A stretch of DNA of 64,000 bases from Peristeroidobacter soli (GCF_004138485.1 NZ_ML142848.1:2020640-2084639), one strand, 5' to 3'; numbered from the stretch's first letter, positions 43,771 through 53,976 are shown. A program made the numbers and translations. The notes: generated by a model not told the origin, from the letters alone.

Positions 43771-45936
43771 ATGGCTACCTCACCTCGTTCAGTTATCGGC
43801 GATCTCTCACGCCGCGGGTTCATGAAATCCACCGCGGCGGTCGCGGGTGGCTTGGTCATCGCTTGTTACTTGCCCGGCTGTAGCAAACCGGAAGAAGTCG
43901 CGAAGCAATCCGGTCCGCCGAAGATGATCAAAGCCAACGCCTGGCTGCAGATCGGCACCGACGGCTCGATCACCATGTTCTGTGACAAATCGGAAATGGG
44001 GCAGGGGGTGTACACCGCGTTGCCGACGCTGCTCGCCGAAGAGCTCGGCGTCGATCCCACCACCATCAAAGTCGAATTCGCCCCGCCCGGCAACGAATAC
44101 GTGAACAAGCTGCTCGGCGCGCAAGCGACCGGCGGCAGCACGAGCGTGCGCGAGGCCTGGGACAAGATTCGCATGGCCGGCGCCGAAGCCCGCACCCGAT
44201 TGATCGCGGCCGCCGCGAAGGAATGGAAAGCGCCGCCGCAGTCGTGCTCGGTTGAGGATGGCTATGTTCTGTTCACCAATCGTCGTTTGTCGTTCGGCGA
44301 ACTGGTGGAAGCCGCCGCGGCCCTGCCGCCGCCGGAGCACGTTCAGGTCAAAGGACACAACGAGTTCAAATACGTCGGCAAGGTTCTGCCGCGATTCGAC
44401 ACGCCGTCGAAGGTGGATGGCAGCGCGCAGTACGGCATCGACATGCGCTTGCCCGGCATGTTGTACGCAGCGCTCGCGCAGCCGCCTGAGTTGGGCGCCA
44501 GCGTGAAGAGCTTCAACGCGGATAAGGCGAAGGCGCTGCCGGGCGTGCGCGACGTGTTGCAAACGTCGTCAGGCGTGGCGGTCGTTGCGGACACCTGGTG
44601 GCAGGCGAAGACGGCGCGCGACGCGTTGGATATTCAGTGGGCTGCCGGCCCGGCGGCGAAGCTCACCAATGCTTCCATCTACGCAGGATTGAAGACGGCG
44701 TCGGGCGGCCAGGGTCTCGATGTTCGCAAGGAAGGCGACGTCGCTGCGGGGTGGAAAGAAAACACCCGGCACGTCGAGGCGACCTATGAATTGCCGCTGC
44801 TCGCGCACGCGACGTTGGAGCCGCAGAATTGCACGGTCGAGTTTCGCGACGACGGTTGCCATGTATATGCGCCCACTCAGGTGCAACAGATGGCACAGTC
44901 CGCGGCGATGAAAGCTTCCGGGCTGCCGGCGGAAAAGGTGTTCGTGCATACGACGTTCCTGGGCGGCGGCTTCGGTCGTCGACTCGATGTCGATTTCGTT
45001 CCTGCCGCCGTCGAATGCGCGAAGGCGATGAACAAGCCGGTGAAGCTGCTGTGGACCCGTGAGGACGATACGACTCATGACAAATATCGTCCGCCTGCGC
45101 GCAACACTCTGTCCGGTGCGTTCGATGGCAATGGCAAGTTGAATACGGTGAAGGTGCATTTGGTGGCGCCGTCCATCACTTCACGCTGGGCGCCGGGCGC
45201 CGTGCCCCAGGGAACACCCGATCCATTCGCGATCGAAGCCGCTCACAACTTCCCGTACGACGTGCCGAACCTGCACATCGATTATTTGCAACACGAAGTC
45301 GGACTGGAGGTGGGCTACTGGCGCTCGGTGAGTCATGCGCTCAACTGCTTCACCGTCGAGAGCTTCATGGATGAGCTGGCCGCCGAGGCCAAGATGGATC
45401 CAGTCGAGTTTCGTCGCTCGCTGTTGGGCAAGCAGCCGCGCTGGCTGTCGGTGCTCGACGCCGCCGCTCACAAGGCGAATTGGGGACAGCCGCCGGCCGG
45501 ACGCTATCAAGGCGTGGCGCTGATGTCGGGCTACGACACCTATCTCGCGCAGGTGGCTGAGATTTCACTCGACGGCGACAAGCTCAAAGTCCATCGCATC
45601 GTCTGCGCCATCGACTGTGGCCAGATGGTCAACCCCGGCATCGTTCAAGCCCAGGCCGAAGGCGGCATCATCTTCGGCTTGACCGCGGCGTTGTTCAGCG
45701 AGATCAACGTAGTGAACGGCAAGGTGCAGGAGACGAATTTCGACAAGTATCGACTGCTGCGGATCAACGAGGCACCGAGCATCGAGATTCATCTGCTGAA
45801 CAGCGACGAGAAACCCGGCGGCATGGGCGAACCCACCGTCGCGCTGGTCGCGCCGGCGGTTTGTAATGCGATCTACGCGGCGACCGGGAAGCGGTTGAGG
45901 AAATTGCCGATCGCGAAGCAGGGGTTTTTGATCTGA
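43771..45936 (+). CDS. molybdopterin-binding large subunit (IorB/aldehyde-oxidase type), Tat-exported
   Basis: 721 residues. The N-terminus has a twin-arginine signal (LSRRGFMKSTAAVAGG) and VIACYLPGC, so the complex is exported and perhaps lipid-anchored. Molybdenum-cofactor blocks include MGQGVYTALPTLLAEELGVD, TGGSTSVREAW, TTFLGGGFGRR and the catalytic-Glu region in EKPGGMGEPTVALVAP. The two-subunit form oxidises N-heterocycles or aldehydes with water as oxygen source and passes electrons to an external cytochrome; no cytochrome gene is adjacent. Maturation would need an XdhC-like factor, not seen in this window. Confidence 0.92.
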   Translation: MATSPRSVIGDLSRRGFMKSTAAVAGGLVIACYLPGCSKPEEVAKQSGPPKMIKANAWLQIGTDGSITMFCDKSEMGQGVYTALPTLLAEELGVDPTTIKVEFAPPGNEYVNKLLGAQATGGSTSVREAWDKIRMAGAEARTRLIAAAAKEWKAPPQSCSVEDGYVLFTNRRLSFGELVEAAAALPPPEHVQVKGHNEFKYVGKVLPRFDTPSKVDGSAQYGIDMRLPGMLYAALAQPPELGASVKSFNADKAKALPGVRDVLQTSSGVAVVADTWWQAKTARDALDIQWAAGPAAKLTNASIYAGLKTASGGQGLDVRKEGDVAAGWKENTRHVEATYELPLLAHATLEPQNCTVEFRDDGCHVYAPTQVQQMAQSAAMKASGLPAEKVFVHTTFLGGGFGRRLDVDFVPAAVECAKAMNKPVKLLWTREDDTTHDKYRPPARNTLSGAFDGNGKLNTVKVHLVAPSITSRWAPGAVPQGTPDPFAIEAAHNFPYDVPNLHIDYLQHEVGLEVGYWRSVSHALNCFTVESFMDELAAEAKMDPVEFRRSLLGKQPRWLSVLDAAAHKANWGQPPAGRYQGVALMSGYDTYLAQVAEISLDGDKLKVHRIVCAIDCGQMVNPGIVQAQAEGGIIFGLTAALFSEINVVNGKVQETNFDKYRLLRINEAPSIEIHLLNSDEKPGGMGEPTVALVAPAVCNAIYAATGKRLRKLPIAKQGFLI

Positions 45937-45988
45937 CCGCAGCGGGCGTCGAGGCCACTGATCGAGATCTCGACGCCCGCCGACCGTA

Positions 45989-46222
45989 CTATCGGACGGT
46001 AATGCTCGACTTTGCTTCGGCGATGAGCGCTTCCAGAATCACCAGTGGAACATCGCCAAAGGTTTCCACAAAGAACTGACCCGTGGCATCCCAAAAGAGA
46101 ACCGTTGCAACACGATCTTCTCTGCCCTCGCGAAGACGCCGCAGCTCATAGCCTCCAAATCCTTGCTCTTGATCCTCTACGGGAGAAGAGGTGTATTGCG
46201 CGTCGCCGTATGCTTGTTTCAT
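45989..46222 (-). CDS. small acidic protein, candidate immunity partner of the RHS protein
   Basis: 77 residues with more Asp/Glu than Lys/Arg, so net negative. It starts 13 bp after the RHS gene stop with an AGGTGA ribosome site, and is certainly translated with it. No family was recognised. Polymorphic RHS toxins usually carry an immunity gene directly after the toxin end; the size, acidity and position fit that, but this is inference from context only. It could instead be an unrelated small protein. Confidence 0.55.
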   Translation of the reverse strand: MKQAYGDAQYTSSPVEDQEQGFGGYELRRLREGREDRVATVLFWDATGQFFVETFGDVPLVILEALIAEAKSSITVR

Positions 46223-46235
46223 CCGATCACCTGCC

Positions 46236-49200
46236 TCAGTACTGACTTACAGTTCGACCTGTCGCGCGCTCAATCGCCTCCACGATGGACGGCCGCAGCT
46301 CAGGTGGCACCAGGTACGCTGGCCCGCGATTCAATGTGCGGGAAACCCAGGTCACCGCCAGACTCCCATCGGCCTGTATGATCACGGCGAATCCAGCATG
46401 ATTGGCAGTGCCTCCGAGAGTCGCGCTCACAGCACCATGACCGCCCGCTCGGGCCGCCCAGCCAGGTGGAAGTGGGGTTGCCGATGTGCTGGGGCGAAGC
46501 AGAAGTTGTCCCGCGCCCGTGTCGTAAACACCGGTGAAGCCCTGTCCCGCGGCGTGGCCTTCGAGCATCCTAGCAAATGGTGCAGTACCCAGAGCCGCTC
46601 GAGTGCCCCCAATGCCGACGGACATTTCCATCGCCGTCTTCGTCCCGGTAAACATCGGATTCTCGCGAAGGTACTGACTCGTGGCTTCCGGGCCCATGTC
46701 GCGGGCGACCATCAGTCCGGCCCCCCACGCGTCAATCTCCGCATCTGTTCGAAAGAATCCGCTTCTCACGAAATTGACGACACGCTGGCTCATCAGATCG
46801 ACTACGCCACTCGTCTCACCCGCGGCGCTGGTCGCGGAGCCGGCTGGAATCGTGCCCGCTGGCGGGCCAGAGGGCACATTGCTGGAGGTGTCGACCGGTC
46901 CACGGTCCGAAGGCGGAATTGCGACGTGCGATCCAATCGCGTTCTGGGAGTATTCGGAATAGAACAGGCTTTCGGGTTCGCGACTACCGGAGGTCCACAG
47001 GAAGTCGCTGACATTGCCCGTGATCGCCGAGTTGCCCAGCCATCCCCACAGCGGGCTGCTCGAGTCGGTTTGTCCGCCTGTGTCTGCCCAACCGCCGAGG
47101 CCGGGGCCCATCTCCCATCGCAGGGTCTCATTGCCGAATCCGCTCGGATCGGTATAGCTCAATGGATTGTTGAACGCGTAGCTGTAGCGGTTCAGGCTCT
47201 GACTGAAATACGGCGCCTGAATGAACGGATCCGCCGACGTGAAGCGCCCGATGACCGGGTCGTAGACGCGGCCATTCATGTGAACCAAAGAAAGGTCGTC
47301 CAACTGCTCGTGGAAGGTGAAGCCACGAGCGGTGAAGTTCTTATAAGCCGTCTGATCCGCGGCCGTCGGCGCACTGATGCCGTCGGCGCCTTTGCGCTCG
47401 CCGAAGGCATTGAAGCTCATGTTCACAGTCTGGCTTCCCGCCGTGCTGGTCATCACGTCGGTGCTGCCCAGATGGTCGGTGGTGAGATAGCCCGTCGAGG
47501 ACGCCGTGCCTGCTTGATTGCGCTTGTAAACAGCCACCGGGCCGTTGGGGCCGTAGACGTAATGACGAAACTCGTTGACGTTGGCCGTGACCAGCCGTTC
47601 GAGAGCCGGACCGACATAGGTCCACGTTCCGGTACCGCTGCTATTGGTCCTGACCTGCTTCCATCGATCGCGGTTGGGGCCGTAAAAGAATTCGGAGGAA
47701 ACGCCTGAGCCATTGATCACGCGCGGCAAATTGTAGCTATACCAGGTCGTCGTGAAGCCATTGCGCGACGTCATGTTGCCGTTGTTGTCATAACCGTACG
47801 TGTTGTTGAGCGTGCCAGAGGTGGACGCGACGGCGTGTTTCTTGGTCGTGTGGTAGGTGTAATTGCCGACGCCGGTCTTACTGGTGATGTTGCCGATGGC
47901 GTCGTAGCCGACACTGAGTGCCAGGCTGCCATTGCGGTTCGATGAGTACATGCGGTCGAGCGCGTCGTAGGAGAACGTTTCCGTCACGCTGGTGCGCGAA
48001 TCCTGACGTTGGGTGAGATTGTCATTCTCGTCCCACTGGTAGCTCAGGTTCTGGATGGTTGTTCCCCCGCTGGGGCCAGTCGTCTTCGCGAGCAGCATGC
48101 CTGTAATTCGATCGAACAAGGCCGAGGTGCTGAGACCGTTGCCGTAGTCCTCCAAGAGGAACTGACCTCGGGCGTTCATTCCTTGCCCGCGCCAATAGGT
48201 AGCGCCCAGCACGTCGCCGACATAGTTATTGATCGAAGTGAGCAGACCGTATTCATAGCCGTAGCGGAGTTTGAACCGGTAGCCGCTGCTGCTGGTGGGA
48301 TAGGTCAGGGTCTCGAGCTGGCCGGTGGCTGTGCTGTAACTATAGTTGTAGCTGTAGGTGCTGCTGTCGGCGGTAATGTTGGTCTGTGCCGGCCGACCCA
48401 GGGAGTCGTAGAGGTAACTTTCGGAGTAACCGCCGGGCGAGCTCGCAGTGGCGGTCTTGCCCACGCCCTTCGTGCCGGTGTCGTAGGTGAAGGTCGTCGT
48501 GCCCTCGGCCTCGACGCGAGTCAGCAGGCGCGACAGCAAATCGTAAGTAAACGTGGTCGTTTGGCTCTTGGCGTCCGTCTGCGTCTTCAACTCGCCCACC
48601 GGATAGTAGTTGTACGACCAGCTGCCCATATCGGGGTCGGCGGACGTCATCCGCATGCCGCGGACGTTGTACGTCAACGTGATCTCGTTGCCGTAGAAGT
48701 CTCGCGTTTTGAGCAAATTGCCGAACGCGTCGTACTCGTAATCGGTATCGGAGTTACCGCTGTCGATAGTTTGGACGACGGCCCCGATCGCGCTGCGCAC
48801 TTCGCGGTTGGTGTAGTTCCTCGCATTGGTTATGGTCGTGCGCAGACCCTCATAAGAGAAGGTCGTGTCGTGGTTCGCCGTGTTCGATTCCTGTTTGGGT
48901 CGACGAATCAAGGTGGGCCGGCCGAGAATGTCGTAGTAGGTCGTGGTGTACCACACCGCGTCGGTCGGCAGCCACGGCGTGCTGACCTGAGACACGCGTC
49001 CCAGCGCATCGTAGATCGTGCGCGTGGTCGAGTCCGCGCCGGACTGAACCTTGGTCATGGTCCAGACTTCGCGATCGAGCATGTCGAAGTAGTGGCGAGA
49101 TCGAGTGATCTCGACGTTGCTCGTGTCGCGTTCGATCTGCGCGATCTGTGTCCGCTGCGTCGTATCGACCCCTTGACAGCCGGCAGTGTTACACCAGCTC

Positions 49201-52200
49201 AGGGTGAAGTCGGTGGCGGTGCCGTCGGGTCGGGTGACACGGTTGACGCGACCGAACTCATCGAGCTGCGAGGTCGTGTACAGCGGGCTCGGATCGGTGG
49301 CCTCTCGCAAGTCCGAGACGCTGGTGCGAACGCCCAGCGAGAAGTCGTAGCCGAACGTCTGGATCTGCGACTTGGGATTGGTCACGGTCATCGGGAATTG
49401 CCCGGTCGCACCCCAATTGATCGTCGTCGTCCGGTTCGTCTGTCCCTGACCGGAGGCCGGCTGTACCAATACCGAGTTGATGTTGCCGAAGCCGTCATAA
49501 CCGTAGTCAGTGGCCACCTGCCACTGCGTGTTGCCGGGCTCGATCGCCACCTGCGAAGGCCGGCATGCCAGGCCGTTCCAAGTGATATTGGCGGTGCGAG
49601 TGACCGGACTGCCGCCCGGCAGCGTGTGACTGTTGATCTGCTGAGTCGTGGCAGGCCGGCCGAAACACCAATTGCCGAAGTCGTCGAACAATGCCGAGTG
49701 ATAGGTACGGGTGGTGTGACTCTGACCGGCATACAGGCCGTTCGCGTTGTTTCCTTCGACCACGGTGGTGGTCGAGTCCGTAGTCGTTCCCGAAGCGCTG
49801 CTGACCGTGTTGGTCGTGGTTGCGGTACGCAGCAACTGGCCGTTATAAGCGCCGCCCACCTCGTAATCCCGAGCGACGCTTTGGGAAATGTAGGGCAGCA
49901 TGCGCGCGCCGGAGCCGTAGGAATGCGACGCCGGTGTGTTGGTGACATCTTCGATCGCAGTGCCCGCCGGTTGGCTCCTCAAGTGGTAGGTCGTCATGCC
50001 GACATACGGGAAGTCCTGCGAGTAGGTTGCGGAGTTGCCGATGTTGTCGCGATTGTCGCGCCACTGTCTCCGCCCGAACCCGAGGAAGCCACGCCCGAGC
50101 TGGTCCCGATTGGCGTTGTAGTAGTTGTATGTAACCGTGTAGGTGCCGCCGATACCATTGCTGGCATCGAGTGTACATACGGTGTAGATCGCGCCGGTGT
50201 GACGACGCTTCGGGTACGTCGGCGCGGCGCCCTCGCGAGCGTGACAAGCACCGGTGCTCGCAGTGGACTGATAATTGAAATCGGCGAATACGCCGAAGCC
50301 GTCGGTCGCCCGGTCGAGCAGGTCGGGATAAACGCCTTGATGCAAGCGTGAAGCCCACGCGCCACCGGAATTCGTGCGGGCTATGTCGTCCAGCCCGTCG
50401 CCGTTCACATCGCCGATCGATATGAGATTGCCTGCGGTGGTCGAGACTCCGGTACTGGCAAACGCGCTCAACGATTGACCGTTGGAACGACTCACCATCA
50501 AGGTCGAGCCGGAGTCGATCAGGATGTCGTCCAGGCCGTCGCCGTCCCAATCCGCGATGGCCAGTGAAGCGTTCGTCATGCCGCTGATGCTGGGCCCGGC
50601 CACCGCATTTACCCAGCCGCCCCTGCTGTAGAGCACGTACAAGGTGTTGGTGCTGTTGCGAATGTAGACGAGGTCGCTCAGGCCATCGCCGTTCAGGTCG
50701 CCCGTGGCCCAGATGGGCACGGGAGTCGGTGACCCCAGCGTGTAGCTGTCGGTGTAGAGGAAGCCGGCCCCGCCTGCTCCAGAAATAATGCCGAAAGAGA
50801 ACTCGGAAATCGGGAATTCCGAGTCGTAGGTGTAGCCTCTCGCCTGATACACCATGTCCTCGCGCCCGTCGCCATTGAAGTCCGGCTGCTTGTTCGAGGA
50901 GCGGAACCGGTTCTGCAGCGTGCCGAATGCTCCGGGAAATAGAGTGTTCTGTTCCTGGCCGTAGACCGTGGCGAGCAGCGTCTCGGCGCCGAAGGCGCCG
51001 CCCTGTTGCAAGCGAACTTTGACTTCGATGTACGAAAGCATCTCGTTGCCGTGGACAAGATCGCCCCGGCCGTCACCGTTCGTGTCCGCGACCCACCACC
51101 TTTCGGATGCAAACCAGGCGACGCCGGTATTCGAGGGTGAATCGAAGCCGCTGCCGTTGGCGCGTATCACCCACCAGGTGCTGCCGTTATAGGGCACGAG
51201 CAGATCCCAGGAGCCGTCGCCGTCCCACTCGATCGGCAGCGCCGAGGAAAAATTGGCGTTGGAGATGCCGGTGGACACGGGCGCGTTGAAGCCGGAGCCA
51301 TTGGACAGCATGTAGTACCAATACCCGCCGCCGGAGGTCGTGCTCGAGGAATAGACGACGTCGTCACGACCATCGCCGTTGATATCCATGAACATCGCGG
51401 CGGCCGCCGGCACGCTCTGTCCCGTGCTGACTTCCGCGTTCCAGCTGGCGGTGCCATCGAGCCAGGTGAACGTGGTTGCCGGAAAACACTGCGTGCCGCC
51501 GACGCCGCACTCCTGGATGGACTGTAGACGTGACTTTCCGCCCGCGCCGGCGGTGCCGTAGCTCACATCGTAACGACGCACCAGTGTGGAGTTGTAATAA
51601 ACATCGATGTAGTCGGCGCGCCGCAGCTCGACGATGCGCCCGTCGACGACATAACGGTCGCCATACTGATAACCCGTGAGCGGATCCGGGCGCTGCGAAG
51701 TTTCGTACGAGAACACGACCCGGTAAGGCGCGGTGGTGATGCCCTGATTGGCGTTCGTCGTCCACCGGATCTCGCTCGGACGGTACGAGCCATTGGTGGT
51801 GTCTTCTATGTAGACGAAGCTGATCGTATTGCCGGAGCGATCGCGCACGCTGCTGATCGCCCATTCGCGAACGCTCGCTACCTGACCGCCGCCCACCGCC
51901 AATGATTCGATCCGGGAGTCGCCGGTGGCTCCGAACGCATAGATGAGCCCGTCCTTGCCATAGGCCTCCCAGGATGATGGGCCGTTGCCGGCGGCGCCCA
52001 CCGCGGTCACCCGGGTGAACGTTTCCAACTCGGTTTGATAGGTCGACCCAGCGCCACCGTAAGTGCCGCCCGTGAGTCGCAGGCGATTGCCGTTGAGGCA
52101 GTACCCGTCGCCGATGGCCAGGAAGGCTTTGCTGGCCACCGAGTCCTGCGCGATTGTTTTGTTACAGCGGGTGATCGTGGACAGCCCGCTCAGGTTGAAG

Positions 52201-52436
52201 CCGACGCCGAATAAACCGTCCCCGGCGCGACTGTCATACACCAGCGCCAGATCTGGTGTCAGGCCGTTCGTGCCCTTCGGCACAGTGATTGGAATCGAAT
52301 AGTTCGCGGCGCCCGTTGCGCTGACACCAGCGTTGGCCGTTGTCCGGCCAACGGCTTGCGAATGGGCCGCCGCGCCGAGGAGTGTGCTAGCTAAGACGGA
52401 AATGACACAGGGGAAGAGCCATGATGGTTTCAACAT
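46236..52436 (-). CDS. secreted SpvB/VCBS/RHS-repeat protein with variable C-terminus
   Basis: 2066 residues. The signal peptide (near LGAAAHSQA) is followed by an SpvB/TcdB-like domain (NYSIPITVPKGTNGLTPDLA, residues ~38-250). Then come seven FG-GAP/VCBS calcium-type motifs (DINGDGRDD, DTNGDGRGD, DFNGDGRED, DLNGDGLSD and others, ~350-700). YD/RHS repeats fill roughly 800-1700. The RHS core ends with GRVYDPVIGRFTSADP and NPLSYTDPSG at about 1720-1765. The last ~300 residues are unlike the rest and include GGHGAVSATLGG and HAGFAVIIQADGSLAVTW, a probable toxin or effector domain of unknown type. Such proteins deliver C-terminal toxins to rival cells. The gene appears slightly poorer in GC than its neighbours and may be acquired. 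Confidence 0.88.
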   Translation of the reverse strand: MLKPSWLFPCVISVLASTLLGAAAHSQAVGRTTANAGVSATGAANYSIPITVPKGTNGLTPDLALVYDSRAGDGLFGVGFNLSGLSTITRCNKTIAQDSVASKAFLAIGDGYCLNGNRLRLTGGTYGGAGSTYQTELETFTRVTAVGAAGNGPSSWEAYGKDGLIYAFGATGDSRIESLAVGGGQVASVREWAISSVRDRSGNTISFVYIEDTTNGSYRPSEIRWTTNANQGITTAPYRVVFSYETSQRPDPLTGYQYGDRYVVDGRIVELRRADYIDVYYNSTLVRRYDVSYGTAGAGGKSRLQSIQECGVGGTQCFPATTFTWLDGTASWNAEVSTGQSVPAAAAMFMDINGDGRDDVVYSSSTTSGGGYWYYMLSNGSGFNAPVSTGISNANFSSALPIEWDGDGSWDLLVPYNGSTWWVIRANGSGFDSPSNTGVAWFASERWWVADTNGDGRGDLVHGNEMLSYIEVKVRLQQGGAFGAETLLATVYGQEQNTLFPGAFGTLQNRFRSSNKQPDFNGDGREDMVYQARGYTYDSEFPISEFSFGIISGAGGAGFLYTDSYTLGSPTPVPIWATGDLNGDGLSDLVYIRNSTNTLYVLYSRGGWVNAVAGPSISGMTNASLAIADWDGDGLDDILIDSGSTLMVSRSNGQSLSAFASTGVSTTAGNLISIGDVNGDGLDDIARTNSGGAWASRLHQGVYPDLLDRATDGFGVFADFNYQSTASTGACHAREGAAPTYPKRRHTGAIYTVCTLDASNGIGGTYTVTYNYYNANRDQLGRGFLGFGRRQWRDNRDNIGNSATYSQDFPYVGMTTYHLRSQPAGTAIEDVTNTPASHSYGSGARMLPYISQSVARDYEVGGAYNGQLLRTATTTNTVSSASGTTTDSTTTVVEGNNANGLYAGQSHTTRTYHSALFDDFGNWCFGRPATTQQINSHTLPGGSPVTRTANITWNGLACRPSQVAIEPGNTQWQVATDYGYDGFGNINSVLVQPASGQGQTNRTTTINWGATGQFPMTVTNPKSQIQTFGYDFSLGVRTSVSDLREATDPSPLYTTSQLDEFGRVNRVTRPDGTATDFTLSWCNTAGCQGVDTTQRTQIAQIERDTSNVEITRSRHYFDMLDREVWTMTKVQSGADSTTRTIYDALGRVSQVSTPWLPTDAVWYTTTYYDILGRPTLIRRPKQESNTANHDTTFSYEGLRTTITNARNYTNREVRSAIGAVVQTIDSGNSDTDYEYDAFGNLLKTRDFYGNEITLTYNVRGMRMTSADPDMGSWSYNYYPVGELKTQTDAKSQTTTFTYDLLSRLLTRVEAEGTTTFTYDTGTKGVGKTATASSPGGYSESYLYDSLGRPAQTNITADSSTYSYNYSYSTATGQLETLTYPTSSSGYRFKLRYGYEYGLLTSINNYVGDVLGATYWRGQGMNARGQFLLEDYGNGLSTSALFDRITGMLLAKTTGPSGGTTIQNLSYQWDENDNLTQRQDSRTSVTETFSYDALDRMYSSNRNGSLALSVGYDAIGNITSKTGVGNYTYHTTKKHAVASTSGTLNNTYGYDNNGNMTSRNGFTTTWYSYNLPRVINGSGVSSEFFYGPNRDRWKQVRTNSSGTGTWTYVGPALERLVTANVNEFRHYVYGPNGPVAVYKRNQAGTASSTGYLTTDHLGSTDVMTSTAGSQTVNMSFNAFGERKGADGISAPTAADQTAYKNFTARGFTFHEQLDDLSLVHMNGRVYDPVIGRFTSADPFIQAPYFSQSLNRYSYAFNNPLSYTDPSGFGNETLRWEMGPGLGGWADTGGQTDSSSPLWGWLGNSAITGNVSDFLWTSGSREPESLFYSEYSQNAIGSHVAIPPSDRGPVDTSSNVPSGPPAGTIPAGSATSAAGETSGVVDLMSQRVVNFVRSGFFRTDAEIDAWGAGLMVARDMGPEATSQYLRENPMFTGTKTAMEMSVGIGGTRAALGTAPFARMLEGHAAGQGFTGVYDTGAGQLLLRPSTSATPLPPGWAARAGGHGAVSATLGGTANHAGFAVIIQADGSLAVTWVSRTLNRGPAYLVPPELRPSIVEAIERATGRTVSQY

Positions 52437-52644
52437 GGAGGGCCGCTGTCCTTGAGAAATTGTTTGTTTTCACCCTTCGTCCTGAAGTAAAGCGACAGCG
52501 GCTATGAAGTGCCCTCACACCAAACAGCGGATCCAGCGGATGTAGGTTAGAGCTCCGATGTTTGATCGATGCGGACGCGCAGTTATGGTGCAGCCGGCGG
52601 GGATGCTCAGCGCCGACGGAGCGGCGACGAACAATCCGGCTGGC

Positions 52645-53976
52645 TCAATCCAGCCGCGTCAACCCCAGGCCGCGCTGGAGCATCGCCTGATACTGCTCCT
52701 CCGGCACCATGCTGCCCCCCGTGGTCCAGACGATATGGGTGGCGGCTTCGATTTGTTTGCGCGCGGCGTCGGTATTGGCCAACGACCACACGTGTTGAAG
52801 CGCGCCTGGGAAGCCCGCGGCGGCGGAGGGTTCGAGGCGCAGGCCTTCTTCTCGATGGGCGCGGGCGACCCAGCGGAACATTTCGTCGTCGGCGACGGTG
52901 AAGGCGCCTTTGACGTGTTCGCCGACGGCGGCGACGACGAGTTCGGAGGCGCGGCCCACGGCGAGGCCGTCGGCTTCGGTGCGGTTGTCGAGGCCGATGT
53001 CGTAGACGGAGGCCTCCGGCGGGAGATGTGACATCAGCCGCATCAGCATGCAGGCCGACGCGGTCGGCTCCGCGAAGAAGCCCCAGACGTTGTCACCAAA
53101 CACGGCGCGCAATCCAAACAATACGCCGCCGGGGGCGCCGCCGACGCCGCACGGAAGATAGACGCACAGCGGGCGCTGCGCGCTGACTTCAATGTTGAGC
53201 TTCTTGAGCTGGTCGGCTACGCGAAGCCCGGCCACCGAATAGCCGAGAAACAATTCGAGCGATTGCTCGTCGTCGACGAAGTGCGCGTTGTCCGCGGCTT
53301 CAGCCTCGGCGCGCGCGGCTGCGACGGCGCTGGTGTAATCGGCAGAGTGTTCGATAACGATGGCGCCGAGCTTGCGCAGGCGATCCTTCTTCCAGGTCTT
53401 GGCATCGCTCGACATGTGAACGGTGGTTTCGAATCCCAGCGCGCGGCCCATCGTGCCGACGGCGAACCCAAGATTGCCGGTGCTCGCAACGAGCAACCGA
53501 TAGCGCGCGAACTTCTCACGCGCCGTGGGAGAGGCGAGTTTGGCGTAGTCGTCCTGATAGTCGCCGATTACTTTCTCGGCGAGCGCGACGCGCTCAGCCA
53601 GGCACAGCACTTCATAGATGCCGCCACGCGCCTTGACGCTGCCCGCGACCGGCAACGCGTGATCGGCCTTCACGAAAACGTGGGAGCTCGACTGCCGATG
53701 CTCATCGGGCAGAAAGCGCGCCGCCAGTTTGGGCACCGGGATCAGCGGCGACTCGATGATGCCGTCCGGGATCTGGTCCGGAAACAGCGCTTTCAGCAGC
53801 GGTGCGAAACGTTCCCAACGAGCGCGAGCGTCTTCAACGTCGCGCAAGCCGATGTTCGGCGGAGTTTCGTGAGGGATGGGGCGGCCGGTGTTCAGCCAGA
53901 AAGTCGGCTCACCGCGCGACAAACGATTCCAGGTCCAAGTATCGGCATTGATTTCGGTCACGATGTGTCGGCCCAC
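52645..53976 (-). CDS. dsdA: D-serine ammonia-lyase (D-serine dehydratase)
   Basis: 443 residues, the usual DsdA length. The PLP Lys lies at 115 in AGSVKARGGIYEVL. VASTGNLGFAVG (phosphate-binding), the LPCGVGGAPGG glycine loop and HVFVKADHALPVAGS are all present. The enzyme deaminates D-serine to pyruvate and ammonia and detoxifies D-serine, which can be released by hosts or other microbes. No dsdX transporter or dsdC regulator is nearby; the RHS gene precedes it in sequence order and a YbdD/CstA pair lies on the other side. Confidence 0.93.
   Translation of the reverse strand: MGRHIVTEINADTWTWNRLSRGEPTFWLNTGRPIPHETPPNIGLRDVEDARARWERFAPLLKALFPDQIPDGIIESPLIPVPKLAARFLPDEHRQSSSHVFVKADHALPVAGSVKARGGIYEVLCLAERVALAEKVIGDYQDDYAKLASPTAREKFARYRLLVASTGNLGFAVGTMGRALGFETTVHMSSDAKTWKKDRLRKLGAIVIEHSADYTSAVAAARAEAEAADNAHFVDDEQSLELFLGYSVAGLRVADQLKKLNIEVSAQRPLCVYLPCGVGGAPGGVLFGLRAVFGDNVWGFFAEPTASACMLMRLMSHLPPEASVYDIGLDNRTEADGLAVGRASELVVAAVGEHVKGAFTVADDEMFRWVARAHREEGLRLEPSAAAGFPGALQHVWSLANTDAARKQIEAATHIVWTTGGSMVPEEQYQAMLQRGLGLTRLD

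Noticed and set aside
48009-50351. A 780-codon plus-strand open frame inside the RHS gene
   Set aside because: It is antisense to the RHS repeats, shows no known motif, and its length follows from GC-rich repeats having few stop codons.
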